Below are positions 1-13,460 of a DNA stretch of 64,000 bases, piece by piece (positions within the stretch are counted from its first letter, which is position 1; every line of letters begins with the position of its first letter). The notes under the pieces were generated by a model. That model did no database searches, was not told the DNA's origin, and worked only from the letters and a program-made list of their open reading frames with translations. This DNA is from Vanilla planifolia (lineage: Eukaryota > Streptophyta > Magnoliopsida > Asparagales > Orchidaceae): contig CM043875.1 in assembly GCA_023846275.1 (NCBI GenBank), positions 25,152,851-25,216,850 on the forward strand, written 5' to 3'. The position numbers and the translations under genes are program-made.

Positions 1-477
1 CAAGATATTACTCTGTGTTCTCTTAAGAGCACATTTATCACATAATAACCACTTTATCCCACTAAATATGGTCTAATGGCATTGTGCTATCCATAAACAA
101 AACTTCATTAATATCCATGCTTACAAATCTATTCAAATAATTTCCTTCTACTCATTTTGACCTTCCTTTTCTCCTTAAAACATGAGAAAAGTTCCACCAA
201 CACACAAATCTAATAAATAACCTATATTAAACATGTCAAACCCATCCAAATGTATTCTAACTTATATTCAATTGACACTACAACCTTCACACAAACTAAC
301 CTACATTTATTCAAGTATAACCATTAACTCGTCTCAACATTTTCATTTCTACAATACTCATTCCATTAAAATATTTAGACTTCACATGCCAACAACCCAA
401 ATTATACAATATTGCCAGCCATGCTACAACTTAAGGTTTAATTTTGACTAAGAAATTTCTGAAAATATGGTCATAGC
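1..477. other. AT-rich intergenic DNA, no gene seen
   Basis: No frame in this stretch shows a protein motif. It lies just past the 3' side of the minus-strand LINE RNase H remnant, so it could include that element's 3' untranslated region. I see no poly(T) tract marking its end. Confidence 0.4.
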
Positions 478-1133
478 CTATTTTATATAAAAATTAAGGA
501 GATTCATGCATAGTGTATTCTTGAAGAATGTTAGCAAGATCATTGATACGAGTATCCACATACAATTACCTTCACAAACTGACATGGCAACCCAATCAAC
601 AAAATGGTTCCCATCTTTGAGGACATGGGTAATCTTGAAAGCGGACAGAATGAATAGCTGCACCAAGGAGCTAGGCATGACATTTTCCCCTAGACAGGCA
701 ACCACAAAGACAGCAAACCACCATAACGGATTGCATTCAATCCAAACTTCAGTCTCAAGGATAAATTCTTGAAGGTAAGGCATGTACCTACAGCGACAAC
801 ACATGCCTCCATAGCCAACAGAGTAGCAGATAAAGCAGTTGAACCCCATGCCAAGATGCCACTCCTAAAGCCATGAATGGCGAGCCACAATCTTGCACGA
901 CCATTTGGAACAACAGAGCTATCACAATTGAGGGAGGGGGAAGACACTAGGGAGATGGATGAAGAGATCCAAAAGGCCAAGAAGCTCATAGTAATCCAAG
1001 TTGGTATAAGTGTTACAAGGCAAAATGAGCAGGATGGTCTTGACAAGCGCCACAGATCCAAGAATTGGCCGAGAATGGCTCTAACAATTCTTATTCCTCC
1101 AGATTCAATCATAGCAGTAGCAAGAGAGGTCAT
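478..1133 (-). pseudogene. LINE RNase H domain remnant (RVT_3 type)
   Basis: Two overlapping minus-strand frames together read as the RNase H-like domain found at the C-terminus of some plant L1 LINEs. The upstream frame has the start of the fold (CDSS, where the family has a D-G-A/S) and a VIRD-like segment. The downstream frame continues with an ETE-like strand and ends in a KITHVLKDGNHFVDW block, matching the family's ThvxREgNxxADwlA end. The family role is removal of RNA from the RNA:DNA hybrid during retrotransposition. A frameshift splits the domain near position 800-850, so it cannot make the full domain. It is probably the 3' end of the same decayed element whose ORF1 and endonuclease lie at 5.6-7.8 kb, but no RT was found between them. 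A free-standing RNase H-like gene fragment is the alternative. Confidence 0.6.
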
Positions 1134-1726
1134 GTAATTTTCATAACAATTTTGGGAGATATGAGTCTCTATCTAAGTAGGAAGGTAGTCTAGTGAGATG
1201 AAAGATCAACAATCAATCTCTTCAGTGAGAAAAAAGGAATCACTGATCAGGCTGCTTCACAGCAAAGTAGGGTATGCATGACGTCCTCCAGATCAGGGTA
1301 ACACCACAGGTATGCCAAAGTTGAGCTTATCTAGCTCAAAGTGAGCCATGCCTTAGCCCCCATCCAGGTTAAGTAGGTTAAAACGAGTTGACCCCAAATA
1401 TGCATCCAAATGTCATTTAACCCCAAACAGGGTTAGCTAAAAGTTTAACATGGAGCCCCACGTTAACCCCCTTAACCCTAATGCAAGGGATCTTGGAGTC
1501 AATTCCCATGCACGAACCCTACATCCCAATCGATTACATTTCTCTACTGATGATTTTGTCCATGGCTATAAGGTGGAGAAACAACACTACGGAGGAATAC
1601 TTGCTCATTGATTATGAACTCATCTCGAGCAAAGGTGAGTATAGAGGCCAAGTCAACCACAATCACAGCCGCTCTCTAGCTCTTTTCCCATCGCCCATTC
1701 TTTCATGCACCGGATTGCTCTCATTG
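1134..1726. other. Unassigned stretch
   Basis: This stretch has a moderately higher GC content than its surroundings and no recognisable domain on either strand. It may contain the linker between the LINE zinc-finger region and RNase H, but I could not match it. Confidence 0.3.
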
Positions 1727-3366
1727 TCACGGCCCACCTGACATCTCATTTTAATGTTAGGTCCAACAATTTTAAGATTAAAAAAAATAGAATTTAAAGA
1801 TAATTATAGGACACTAACAACCTAAACAGAAAAGGAATAATGATAAAACATGCTCTTATCCACGTTCAAATCATCTATTACTTAAATTTTTCCTAAGTTC
1901 TAACTACAAAAATTAAAAGACAAAATTTTCCTTAAAATAGTCAATGTTTCCTTTATATACATTTACAGTTAACAATTATGGTATATATATAATTATAACA
2001 ATAGCAATGATCTCAAATACAATTTCAACAAAACTCAAATCCATAGTGCATCCACATAATCAAATAATCCATATCCAAAAGATAATTTAATATTTAAACA
2101 ATAATAAGAAATAAAATACTATAACAAAATGAGCTATAAGAAGAACAATGAATAATAATAAAACTCTAGCACCTATGTATTATATAAAAAATATAGTATT
2201 CACATATAAGAACTTATAATTATCATATTAAAACGTATAAAATAATATAACATAATCATAGCATTAGTGAGTAAAAAGAAGCATAAACATTTAAGAACAT
2301 GCAATCAACGTAGAGAAGCATATAAAATAATTGACAAAAAATGATATACGCAAATTTAGGTCCTGTTTATGTTTATACTTATACATCTCTTTATTTATTA
2401 TATTTTTATTAAGCCATCTACAATACAAACTTTTATTTTAACTTTTGATTTTGTATTTTTTGAGCTTTTAGATTTTAATATTTATCATCTATCTTATATC
2501 TCTCATAATCTTTATAAAGACTTAGAAATTTCTCAGATAACCATTATTTCAATGTCATAAGATTTAATCTCATCTCATATCATGTTTGCATCATGTACAC
2601 ATTTAAATCTCATATCATCTGATAGCAAATTATCTTATCTCACTAAATCAAGCACACAACATGCACATCTCGTCTCATATTATGTCAACATCTCAGTAGA
2701 TCTTATCACATATCATGTCTATATCATAATAGATTTTATCTCATCTCATGCCTACACCATAGTAGATTTAGGAGAAAAATCAAAGTCAAACCATAGTTTC
2801 CTCCCTTTCCAATGACTTTTGCTTTGCAACAATGCTCATGTCATTGAACCAAAGAAGAGAACAACAGCAGCTCACAAGTCCCAAAACTCAGCCATCCAAG
2901 CTACTTAAAGTTGCAAGACGATGAGGTGGCAAGGAACGAGGGCAAGGGATTGATCGACCACACGCGTGAGGGAGAGGAGTTGACAGAAATCAGGAAGGAC
3001 CAAGAACTTCTCTTCATATATATTATTTTATTTATTTTAAATAGTCAAATATTAATTCTTAATATTTTCCTTTCCACTTTGTTAATTTATATTAAATCCA
3101 AATGGACTTCGATTGTGATGAAACAAATGTCAACAAACTCATTTCAGTAAGCCCTATCCAAAAGTTTAATCATTTTCTAAATTTGACATACTTAACAAAG
3201 CGACACGTTTATAAGATGATGCACAAAAGTTATTATTTTAATCCAACCCATTGGAAAGCAAAATTTCAATTTCTTTACTTAAATTAATACAATTATGATC
3301 TCAAACACAAATAAAATGCAATTAGAATACTTTATGACAAATTAAAAATTCGAGTTGTTATAAACA
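1727..3366 (+). repeat. Candidate solo LTR of a Ty3/gypsy-type element
   Basis: The block opens with TGTCACGGCCCACC, resembling the TGTCACGACCC start common in plant gypsy LTRs. It ends with TTCGAGTTGTTATAAACA, resembling the matching ...GGTTGTTACA end. The interior is very AT-rich with no coding signal. It interrupts the decayed minus-strand LINE between its endonuclease and RNase H remnants, which fits an insertion. I found no target-site duplication and no second LTR, so both the boundaries and the identity are tentative. Confidence 0.3.
2530..2770. repeat. Degenerate ATCTCAT-rich tandem-like repeat
   Basis: Words such as TCTCATATCATGT and ATAGTAGATTTTATCTCATCTCATG recur about every 50-60 bp. 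Copies are diverged, so this is an old local expansion. It lies within the candidate LTR. Confidence 0.45.
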
Positions 3367-5608
3367 TTTTACAACATAAATCCTCTTTTGCTTGCTCAGT
3401 CTCCTCTTGTTGATGAGCTCACGGAAAAAAGCGTCGTTCTCTATCATCCAAGACTCCAAGCCCTTTGTCTTTCTTTAAGACATAAAAAATTTCAGAGATG
3501 TACTAGCATGCATGTTCTCTTTCTACTCAAAGGTGATCTCATCATAAGAACTACTTTTTATTTTAGTTAGAAGTTTGATGTCTAAGCTTTGAACGAATGC
3601 TTTTCTTTCACATTCCCAAATTTAACTTGGACAATGTGTTTGATGTTTTTTAACTTAATGTTCTATAAAAATATACATCAAGAGGATATTGTTGAATAAT
3701 GATTTTGTATCCTTAGATGAATGTAGTAAATAAGATCCTTTAAAATTATGTGTAATTTGTTCCACCCATGATAGCAATGCAACTTAAATGCTTGGTTACA
3801 AGTACATCCACAATGAAGATTCAAATGCAACCTCTTTGAGCATTAAGCTATCAATTATAAATGGCTCCTCGGCGTTTCGAAGTGGAAGCCATATTTTGTA
3901 ACCCCATCTACTATTTTCTTGAATTTGAAGCCAGCTTTACTTTTATAAAGCTTGTTTCCTATTGCTATGCACATCACGTGGATTGCTCGTTGTTCCTATC
4001 ATGTTATTGTTGGCCACATATATGTTGTTCTTATCTTGGCCAAAGGAAATTCATAGTTCAATTTCTTTAGCTTTGAATTAGTATGTCCTCTATATATTCT
4101 GATCTCTACAATGGAAATTTACCATGTACGATACAGCTTATTTCATTTTGTCATCCTTTCAAATCTCTTATTCACATTCAAGTGTTGACATTCATGCATC
4201 TTATGGACAATGATGACATCATAGAAGTACACAAGACACAAGAACATGCATTATCAAAAGTTGATTAGATTCGACCACAAAATTGAAGTCTGACAAACAT
4301 TTTTGGGTTATTACATGAATGATCTATAAATAGTCATCTAACAAAGGGGCATTGCTTGACAAGAAATTATACTTACATTCCAACAATTAACTGGTGTCGC
4401 AAAAACAATACAATTTAAGATTATTGTTAAAAATACGACAACTTCACCAATGGGAGTAAATGGGGATGGAATTATGGAACAAGATTACCAAACACAAATG
4501 GCAATGTTCGAGGAGTTGTTGTAGGTATGTGAATTTTTGTAAAATAAATAAAATATTTATATGTTCATGTCATCTAACTTTGAAACTACACATTGCAAAG
4601 CAACCCAAAACTAATCACATCATGCTATAAGCCTTTCTATACTACCATTTTATCAACGAATTGAAGAGGAACATATTTACAATTGGCTCCCATGGTAGAT
4701 TCTCTCAACAAAACATTGATGCAACTCAATTCCCACCTACTCAACAACCATACAATAAGAACAAAAAGAATGCATTAAATGATTTTGATATATTGGCAAA
4801 TATTGTACAAGGCACATCTTTCTTAAAAAGATAGGTATTAGATAAAGAATCCTACCAATTATGGATCAATCAAGTACGATAACTAATAACTCTTGTAACT
4901 ATTGGAAGTGACCGTCAAGTAATGCAACATCATCAAAGCATAAAAAAAGCATTTACTAGTGCCAACGGTGAGAAGATGCTCAAGGAAATGCAAGCAGCTC
5001 CACATACATTTAGGCAACAATTGACAAAGCTTTCCAATGCAGTTATGAGGATGCATTAAAAAATTGCAAAACATTGAAAATCTATCCAAAACTAGTTTCA
5101 TATCAATCATGAACTTCATTAGGACTAACTACAATGGTTTTAAAGGGAAAGAAATTGAAGGTTTGGATAAAAACACATGTGGAACATCATAGTAAGTAGA
5201 GAAATTATGATGGATGAAATTAATAATTATATGTATAATAATGTGTCATACTCTAAAAATCTAGATATGATATAACAAGACATCTTGGAGGGGAAATGCT
5301 AGATGAACAAGAGCAACAAGTTAAGTGGACGAGAGTCCTGGGTGCTAAGTGGAAGATAGACCTTGTCTAAGGCTTGTATATGTAGATGAGATGATAAGCA
5401 TATGAGAATCCTGGGTAACTAGGAAGTCGTAACCACATTTGTAATAGCCTCACACGAAAGCCAAACATCCTCAAACTTTTTGTTGCAACTAGATAACCTA
5501 AAATAGAGTTGTTGAAGCCAATGTGAGAGCAGTGGTTGGAGCCAATGTGAGTGCTACACTATCATCTTAGAGAAGGTTTGTAGACCTTAGGAGTTGAAAA
5601 AACATTTG
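3367..5608. other. Unassigned AT-rich stretch
   Basis: I found no RT core, transposase or cellular domain on either strand. If the flanking LINE fragments belong to one element, its reverse transcriptase should lie here, and I could not see it. Confidence 0.35.
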
Positions 5609-5900
5609 TCAAATAGTTTGAAGACATGTGCCCAACCCTTGACTTGTTGCACCAAGTGTATGGGTTCTCCTCAAAGCTAACTTCACAAAGGTCATTGCTA
5701 ATAATGAAACAAATGAATTCTTTAGACATGGATAAATGAAAAGGTCATCCCCCTTTCTTTTTAGTCTGACTACTATAAATGTCGAAGTCACCAGCATAAG
5801 CCCAAAAACACCTATCAAACATTCATTAATAAGGTCCCAAATTAATCTTGGATTGACATGGTTCTTATTATCATAAACCAAGTGCAAAAGCCTCCATAAC
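5609..5900 (-). pseudogene. LINE endonuclease (AP-type) fragment
   Basis: A minus-strand frame of 92 residues matches the middle of a plant L1 ORF2 endonuclease. It has a YDNKNHxxPRLIWDLI segment (family: YasxnpxxRrxLWdxL) and a hydrophobic strand where the GDFN active-site block should be (here GLMLVTSTF, so the catalytic motif is lost). A second helix then runs into LRRTHTLGATSQG, aligning with the family's LpxxGpxyTWxNkrxG. The enzyme nicks target DNA to prime reverse transcription. The fragment lies 3' of the ORF1 remnant on the same strand, as expected for ORF1-ORF2 order. It is degenerate and cannot be active. Confidence 0.65.
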
Positions 5901-6639
5901 TACAACTTCCTTGAAGTGAGAAATAAGCCTCACATACATTAAATTCTTATATAACACAATGATAACACCAAATTTGCCTTCCAACTATTCCATAAAGAAA
6001 TCCCAATTCCTCCTTAATGGTCTATTGAAACTTGGTGAGAAGGGTCTACTTCGGTTTCCAACAATGAGATAATAACTATCTTGTATGGTTGCACCATCTC
6101 TTGCACATGGTTCCTTAAGTGCTTGAACACTCCTTGAATACTCCATTAAAATTCATAGTTCGTGAATGGGCAGGAGGGTAATAGTAAGAACTTTCTCGCT
6201 AGCCCGATAAATGGCTCAAGCATGTATACTTGGCATCCTCCAAATGCAGGCCAAATTCTCACAATTCTTTATTCTAGTGTTTCATAGTAACCCTATCATG
6301 TGAATGGTCATAACCTCAATTAAGTGTCAAAAGAAATATCCATGTAATCAATAAAGAAAGAGCATGGGTAGTAGAAGAGCCAACTTGCCCCTTCCTCCCA
6401 TCAGGAATCAACACAACAAGCTACTCACAAACCCTAGGCAAAGAGGTTGTGCTACACAACCCAATCGTGCCTTAAAGATATGAGGCAAAGTGAAAGTCCC
6501 ACTAAGAAGGGATGCATGCCCAAGAGAAGTGGAGCAAGGTTGATCACCAAGAACTTGGAACTGCGTTGGGCCACGAACATAAGGTCAGAAAGGTTAGGCA
6601 TCATGGGTCAAGTACCATTGGCATGAGTAGGAGCTAGAC

Positions 6640-7760
6640 AGGCCTTGAGGACTATACACTAGGGGAGAGGACATGGTGAGAGTGAACATCAGAGGTGGTT
6701 GTGCTAAGATTTGTCAAGAGAACAAAAAAAGGTGCAACGAGAGGATTAGTAGTCTTTGGAGAGCATGCCCCTACAATGTGGCCCACTCAACTACAATCAA
6801 AACAAATCATGGAGAAGCCTTCATACTCAAACCACTAAAAAAACCAACCAAATAGCTCATTGACCCAAGTCTTCAGGGGATGAGCTTAAAGAGATCCAAT
6901 TCCAATTAAACCAAATTTAGGCAATGATCTGATTGCCTCCAAGGCAATGGTGTCAAGCTATATGTCCAAGTGCTGACAACACAAGCAATACTAAGCAAAT
7001 TTTCTCGGTCCTAATATGCTTGTGGTAAGACTAGTAGACAAATCCAAGGATACTTATTATCACCACAAGAGAAGGGTTGAAAGGGGACACCAAGCATCCA
7101 GCTCAATCATTTGGTTAGTAATTGTCCAAGGACACCATGTCAGATGTAGTCCGTCTTTACTGTTGAAATGCAATAAAAAACGACCAAAGCCCAAGTCGAC
7201 AATCTTAAAATTGTCAAAATGCCCCCACGTCTTGTGTAATTCATAAGAGATCCACTCTAAGGAGTAACAACTACTGTATAAACAACAAATCAAGTCATTA
7301 GAATGGTAAAAAATAGCTCGGTCACAAGCCAAAGTTGAGAGATTCACCTCACCAACATCCACGAATGATAAGTCAGTAGAAGCAAACTTGGAGACGTCAA
7401 TCCTCAGGTTTCTTTGCCCAAACAGCAAACAAGCACTCGACAAACCTACCATTGGGCGAGAAGCACTAGACATCACATTCCCCATAAATCCAATATTACA
7501 TAGTACTTCAGCAAAAATCACTAACACATTCTAATGATCAATTTGTCAACAAGATGTTAAACCAGTTGTGCTAGACTAGTTAGAATCCTTAGTCTATTGC
7601 ACTTTTACAATACCATGAACCAAGTCAAATAAGTAAAGATCCCTTTCTTGATAAATGCGCTCATCTTCACCATTAGAATCAATTGCAGCATCAACCATGA
7701 TCGACTCCAAGTCCATCTGTTAGACAGAAAAACCTGACACAAGCTTGTAACACCACATGT
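6640..7760 (-). pseudogene. LINE ORF1 remnant (DUF4283 plus CCHC knuckle)
   Basis: Reading the minus strand from about 7.73 kb gives an acidic N-terminal segment (start near MDLESIMVDA). A 155-residue frame at 7060-7527 follows, with the DUF4283 signature GFGRFLLHFNSKDG then CPWTI. After a frame change there is a LPKFGLIGIGSL segment near 6.93 kb and a FEYEGFSMICFDC...GH...C zinc knuckle near 6.75-6.83 kb. ORF1 proteins bind LINE RNA and help form the ribonucleoprotein particle. Several stops and frame changes break the frame. The endonuclease remnant follows downstream on the same strand. Confidence 0.65.
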
Positions 7761-8523
7761 TTGTTGAAGAATTGCTCGATTTGCACCAAAATGCTAGTAA
7801 AACTTGGATAAACACACAATCAGTAGATTGTCCAAGCTCCTCACCATCCAATTCACCTACCGAAAAAAAGAAAGCAACATCCAACAACAGATCATCTTTA
7901 ATCCACTAACCCCACTGGTTGATCATATCATCCCAAAGAGTCAAGACAAAGATAAAGCCCAATCATCCTTTTCCCATCGTCCTACTAACCGTCAAGTAGT
8001 CAAAACAATTATACTAGTGATAATCATGTTCATGCCAGACCCATTCTTAGCACCCTACATTGTGTAAATGATGTTGTTCTGATCCTCCTTGCTCAATGAT
8101 ACAATACCACCTCCTTTGACATTCCTTACATAGTCCAACCTTTGTTGATGAGCAAGGATGCCATTCAATTACCTTTATCTTTCCCTATTTCAAGACCAAA
8201 CCTTAATAGAGGAAGTGTGGTACAAAAATTACTTTTGTGTTTGAAGACTCTTGATGAACATTTCAATCAAACATGATTTAAGTACTCTTGCAATTAATCC
8301 AATGTAATTAGATATTGTTGTTAAAAATGTTTTTAATTTTTTCAACATTTTAAAGTATAGACCTCGAACCATTAAATCTCTCATTCTATCATTTACAAGC
8401 ATTGATTGAAATCTCTTTCATTTGTGATACCACATTCAAAACACTTCTATTTCAAATATTTGATTTTTGACCTATCAAGGTGAAACCCTCTAACTCTTAG
8501 ATTATTCTCCAAAACTCTTAAGA

Positions 8524-8665
8524 TTTATGCCACTTCTCTCATCTTATCCTCAAGTACAATAACACAAGTAAAAAAAAAAAAAAACTCTAACTAGGTTTAT
8601 GTCACTTCTCTCATCTTATCCTCAAGCACAATAGCACTAATAAAAAAACAAACAGCATGACTCTT
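8524..8665. repeat. Two-copy tandem duplication, period 72 bp, with A-tract
   Basis: The word CACTTCTCTCATCTTATCC occurs at about 8531 and 8603. The surrounding sequence is repeated with few changes, each copy ending in an A-run. The first A-run is about 14 bases. Confidence 0.7.
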
Positions 8666-10140
8666 CATCGAAAATCTCAACAATAAGAACATCAATAATT
8701 GTTATAAACAAATATGGATTCAAAGAGCAGCCTCAGAGAAATCTAACAGGAATCAACAAACTCTATAATTTTAATATGCTCTACTTGGAACTCTACAATA
8801 TGGTTTTTTTCTAAATTATATAGATCTATTGAAGATTTCCTTTTCTTTTCTTAAGGTTTTTTTTGTTAAATCTCTTAATAAATATATAATCTTTATTGTC
8901 AATTCTCTTATTATAAAACAAAATTATATATTAATCCTATATTATAATTTATACTTGGTAACTCCACAAATTTTGAAAGTATGGCTAATCAGACTATTTT
9001 CCACATAACTACCACAATTTTGGACATCTCTATTCAAATAAATAAGTTATCAAAGTATTGCTTGGCATCTTTTTCTAATGTATAATGTATCAAATAACTT
9101 GGTATGTGAGGTGAAACCTTCCTCTCATAAAACTTTTCACACATTTGTATGAATAATACCAAGAACTACTACTTTTTCATATCTAGCCTATCACAAAATT
9201 TCATCAAAAAAGTTTCTTTACCATAATTGAAATAAGAATATTGAGTGATTAACCTAATCCATGTCATGTCAAACATGGATATAACAAACATATCTAGGAG
9301 TTATCTGTGTAATTTGGTCTTAATTCGATCCAACTAGACCACTTGTTCAAGCCAATTAATGTTAACACAAATCCAAACTAATCAGCAAACAAGTAACTGG
9401 TGCCCAAAAAACCAGCCACATTAATATACAAGGTTCATAACCCCAAGTAAATTGAAATGAGAAGCAATTAATCTAGGTACTGCAAGCCTAAATGCCACAA
9501 TAATTTAATAGTTAAGAACAGTATCTTCATGCCAAAAAATCACAAGACAACAATATCATAATTGTTCATAGAATACTTTTCATGACCCTAAATTTACAGT
9601 CATGCTTAAATGATAGTTTTTATGCAAGTTAAGCATTTTCTTAGACAATTAAAACTACAAGCAATTATGGCTTCCATGCCCAATAAAGGATTCCATTCTC
9701 AAATGGCTCCTCATTCATAAGAATACACTTTAGTTCCTCACACTATGGAATCTATTTATAAATGTCTAAAATGCAACAACAAATCTATTTTGAGGGATCA
9801 GGAAAATCAAATAATGTCCATCCATTAACTAAATTGCTTTCCTCAGAGCAAACTATTGCTTCCTGCTACAACTTAGGAACATTTAAAACAAACCTGTAAC
9901 ATGATTCACTCTAACCACAATCTATCTACATGACAGAGATAACCTTGTCTTAATGTAAACCAATTTGAACAGAACCAATTGTTTCTAATGTTGTTCTAAC
10001 AAAATAAGAACCCACCAACTCCAATATATTCACAACAGTTATCTCAGTCCCATGCTGGCCAATAGATGAGTACATTATGCTCCCTTATGATCAAAAGAAG
10101 AAAACTTATACTATAAACATAGGATTGTGTCATGGCAATA
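8666..10140. other. Unassigned, possibly flank or 5' UTR of the plus-strand LINE
   Basis: No domain is seen on either strand. The last few hundred bases lie just upstream of the plus-strand LINE ORF1 start and probably include its 5' untranslated region, but no boundary can be fixed. Confidence 0.3.
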
Positions 10141-10240
10141 TCTGGTGATTTCTGGCAAGCTTTGGTGACCCATTCTTCAAGTATTTTGGTATTTGTTTGG
10201 CTTCTCCTTGACATGCTGAGAGGCTAAACAAAATCAGAGC

Positions 10241-12600
10241 ATGGAAGGCAATAACCCAACCGACTGGTGGGGATGATTTCAACACTTGACAGAGGGAGTA
10301 TTCGCAACTAAAGAGTGGCCAAACAGATTACACAAAAGCAGCTTTTTGAAAGCATTCAACAAGCACGACAACAAATTGAAATAGGCATAATTGGTTCCAA
10401 AGCCAAATGGGTGAAGGCTGCAGTTAAGATTTTGGCTTCAAATAAATCATTGAAAGGCAAGCACATTCTTATTCCATTGCAAGCTGAATTTGATCTTAGA
10501 GAACTATCAACGAATACAGCAATGGACTAGAACTCTGTATGTGGCGATGGACTTGGGTTGGAACAATAGTAGAATCAGATAGACTGGTATGAGGCTAATG
10601 AGATGGAGGACTTCAACAACGAGGCTGAGCATGCCCTAGAAAAGAAAATATATTTTTGTTATGATAATCTGAATGAGGAATGAAATCGGAATTCATCCAA
10701 TGATTCGGCTCTGGTTAGCATTGATTGTAGCAGTTTATTGGTTGACCTCGAAGTGTTTGTGAAAATGCCACAATGGCAACTATGGAGCTAGATAATACAA
10801 TTACTTTCATCATGCCTATAAACAAAAGGAAGCCTTAAATGGAGGAGTCCTATAACGAAAAACACAACTTTTAATGACAATGACAATGGCAATCTGACAA
10901 ACTCTTTCACACACGCTACTAACATTAATGTGTCCAAAATTACACGAAAGGACATATCATATATAGTACATGAGGAGATTATATTGTCTCACACGACATG
11001 CATACAATGAGTCAAGATTCACAAATTTGACTTGGTAGGCTAAGTTCATGGAGGTACTCTCTTTTCCTTGGATAGCTAGGACAATAACTTGATGATGGAA
11101 CCAAAGGATTTTAAGTTCCTGATCTTATAGGTGGGTGCTTCTATGTGCATTTTGATTCCATTGAAGATAACAATTTTGTATGGTTTGGAGGCCCCTGACA
11201 AATAAGAGGATAGGCATTAGGTCTACATATGGACTCCCGATTTCAAACCTGCATATTTGTAACCTATATGGGTCTGATTTCTATTGCTTCCCCTTATGTA
11301 CTGGGATATTTATAATTTATTGCTCATTGCTAAAACGATTGACAATCCAATTCAAATCCATGGTTGGATAGTTGACCTACAACTGTCCAGTTATGCAAGG
11401 GTTTGTATATGAATATCTTATCTACTCCACTTAAGTCAGGTATGTGGATGAATGGTCCACTCGATCATATCTTTTAGTGATTTGAATATGAAGGCTTACT
11501 CACAATATATTTTGAATGTGAGAAAGTGAACCATGCCAAAGGGATTTGCAAGATGCATAGGTGCATTGACTCTGTTGTGTGTGATAATCTGAGATATTGC
11601 AACTCCTGCTCCTATCAAGGATGTGGTCCATAAGCAACCAAAGAATGATGAGTGGGTCACTAATAGTTCTGGTCAATGGGAACAAGAGTTGGGACCTTGG
11701 ATGGTTGTCCAGTCAAGGTGAAGAACAGCAACTAACAACAATACCCAGTTGAGAAAACTAAGCATTGTTGTAATAAAGGCAGAGATGGAATTTCATACCT
11801 TGATGAAGCAAAGCAATCTGAATGAAAACCAAAATCATATTATGATAGTTAAGGCAATAGTAGGGCCCAATCAGCAGTTACTGAAGGAAGTTAAAGCCCA
11901 ACCTCATACAGATGCACAAATTCGGTTGTCAAGGAAAACAAAATGAGCACAAAGCTGGGTGTGCTTCAGGACTCTTCCAAAGGAAATTCAAACAAAGCTG
12001 AATGGGCTCCAAAACTGAAAATCAGCAATGATTTACCAATCTCAGCCATCCCCATTGTTGCCTCCTTTGTCCAATATCAGTTCACAGCTCAGGAAGGAGA
12101 TTCCATGGAACTTTGCAATGCTGAATTGGCAGCAGCCAACCAACAGCAAGGGGAAGGGTTAATTATGCTCATCTCTTTGCTAGCTCTCATAATGCTACCA
12201 AGAATGAGTAAAGCAAAATTCGTACTTCTAGCAAATCACTTATTGACTGCAAACGAAGCGCACGCCAGACCACCAAATCTTCCAAATGAACCAGGAATTT
12301 CACTCCAATAAGCAAAAGATTGCTTACCAACTGAGTATGCAGATAATGGGACTGTTTTCAATCATTCAATTTGCTGAAATGAGTTCCATTTTTCAGCACA
12401 TCCAAATGGGAAGGGTCTTCAGTCCAAAAATGCAGTCAACTGTATGTTTCATCTGGATTGCGGTCACATCCCTTCCAAATCTCGTCATCCTAGTAAGAAG
12501 TTGTTCTGCTCAATGCATTCTGCCTAGCTTGCAGTTAATTCTCTATTCTGTATAAATCATACATTACAATCTGGTATGTCGTGCTATTACAATTGTTCTA
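10241..12600 (+). pseudogene. LINE ORF1 (plus copy): DUF4283 and defective zinc knuckle
   Basis: The ATG at 10241 begins MEGNNPTDWWG, a typical plant L1 ORF1 start, and is shared with the minus copy's start at 19942. DUF4283 is seen at about 11.03-11.25 kb (KFDLVG, then GGCFYVHFDS and FGGP). A CCHC-type knuckle lies at about 11.48-11.55 kb (FEYEGLLTIYFEC...NH...C). Its first cysteine is replaced by tyrosine, which should weaken zinc binding. A LGPWMVVQSR segment follows at 11.7 kb. Stops occur from codon 12 onward (TGA at 10274) and several frame changes are needed. Nucleotide similarity to the inverted ORF1 at 17.66-19.94 kb is clear over about 2.2 kb. Known role: RNA binding in the LINE particle. 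Confidence 0.7.
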
Positions 12601-12999
12601 GCCATCTACCCAATATCTCTATTTCATTGTTGTGTTGTCATTGTACCTTACGAAAATGTTCAGCATATTGGTATGTCTCCTGCCTCTGCTCCTCTAATGC
12701 TCCTATGTGGAGCAATCATACAAGATAAATCCCCCTCGTCGTACTTCAACTATGCTCTCTTTGAGCATTGTCAAACTTGGCTATCCTTTGTCATCCCCCA
12801 TTGTACCTGGATGGTTGGCTTCTCTCCAATCTTGGAAAGTACACTACAATTTATGCAATTGTACTCGTACAACCATTTGTTACTCTGACCACAATCTGGA
12901 TTGACTTGAAGCATATGCTACAACATAGAACATCAATGGTGTACATTTTCTGAAGTCCTCTTATATTGCAAATACCACTTCAGTCATTCTTCTTGCTTG

Positions 13000-13460
13000 T
13001 CTGTCTTAAATAAGTATGATCAAACTTGGCAAAATACAATTTCGTTGGCCTCTTGGTGATCATTTGGTAAGATCTCATCAACTGAATGTATGATCACGAG
13101 AATGGGTTGGACAATCCTTATGACTATTTTGCTATTATTGAATCAAACAGCTCAATCCAACTACCATGCTATATGATTATCATTTATTGCATGCTCAGGA
13201 TGAGAAATATTTTCTGGCAAACCATCCAATGCAACGTAAAATCGATATGATGATTACAATGGAAGTTTGGTGTAATACAATCCAAAGCTATGTGAATTGG
13301 CTGCAAGGAAACTATCTTGCTTGTATTAATGATTAATCAATTGATATTCCACTTCCAGTCATGTGCAACAAACTTTATATCAACAATCCCAAACCCAACT
13401 TTGCTGCGTTCAAAAGTAGCTACATCAAAATTGATTTTTATCCATTCAGGGAGTATGAGA
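13000..13460 (-). pseudogene. LINE RNase H domain (minus copy)
   Basis: The domain begins with EWIKINFDVA, matching the family's WxKiNfDGa, with the first catalytic aspartate kept. A VGFGIVDIKF strand follows. The far end, near 13.03-13.06 kb, reads HQEANEI, matching the family's REaNxxAD helix. Intervening frames are shifted. This places the element in the plant L1 group that gained a C-terminal RNase H. Confidence 0.55.

Noticed and set aside
4883..5119. A 78-residue minus-strand frame between LINE fragments
   Set aside because: I tested it for LINE RT blocks because RT should lie here. None was found, so it is not annotated as coding.
7804..8067. An 87-residue plus-strand frame opposite the LINE ORF1 side
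   Set aside because: It is an antisense shadow next to the decayed ORF1 with no motif of its own.
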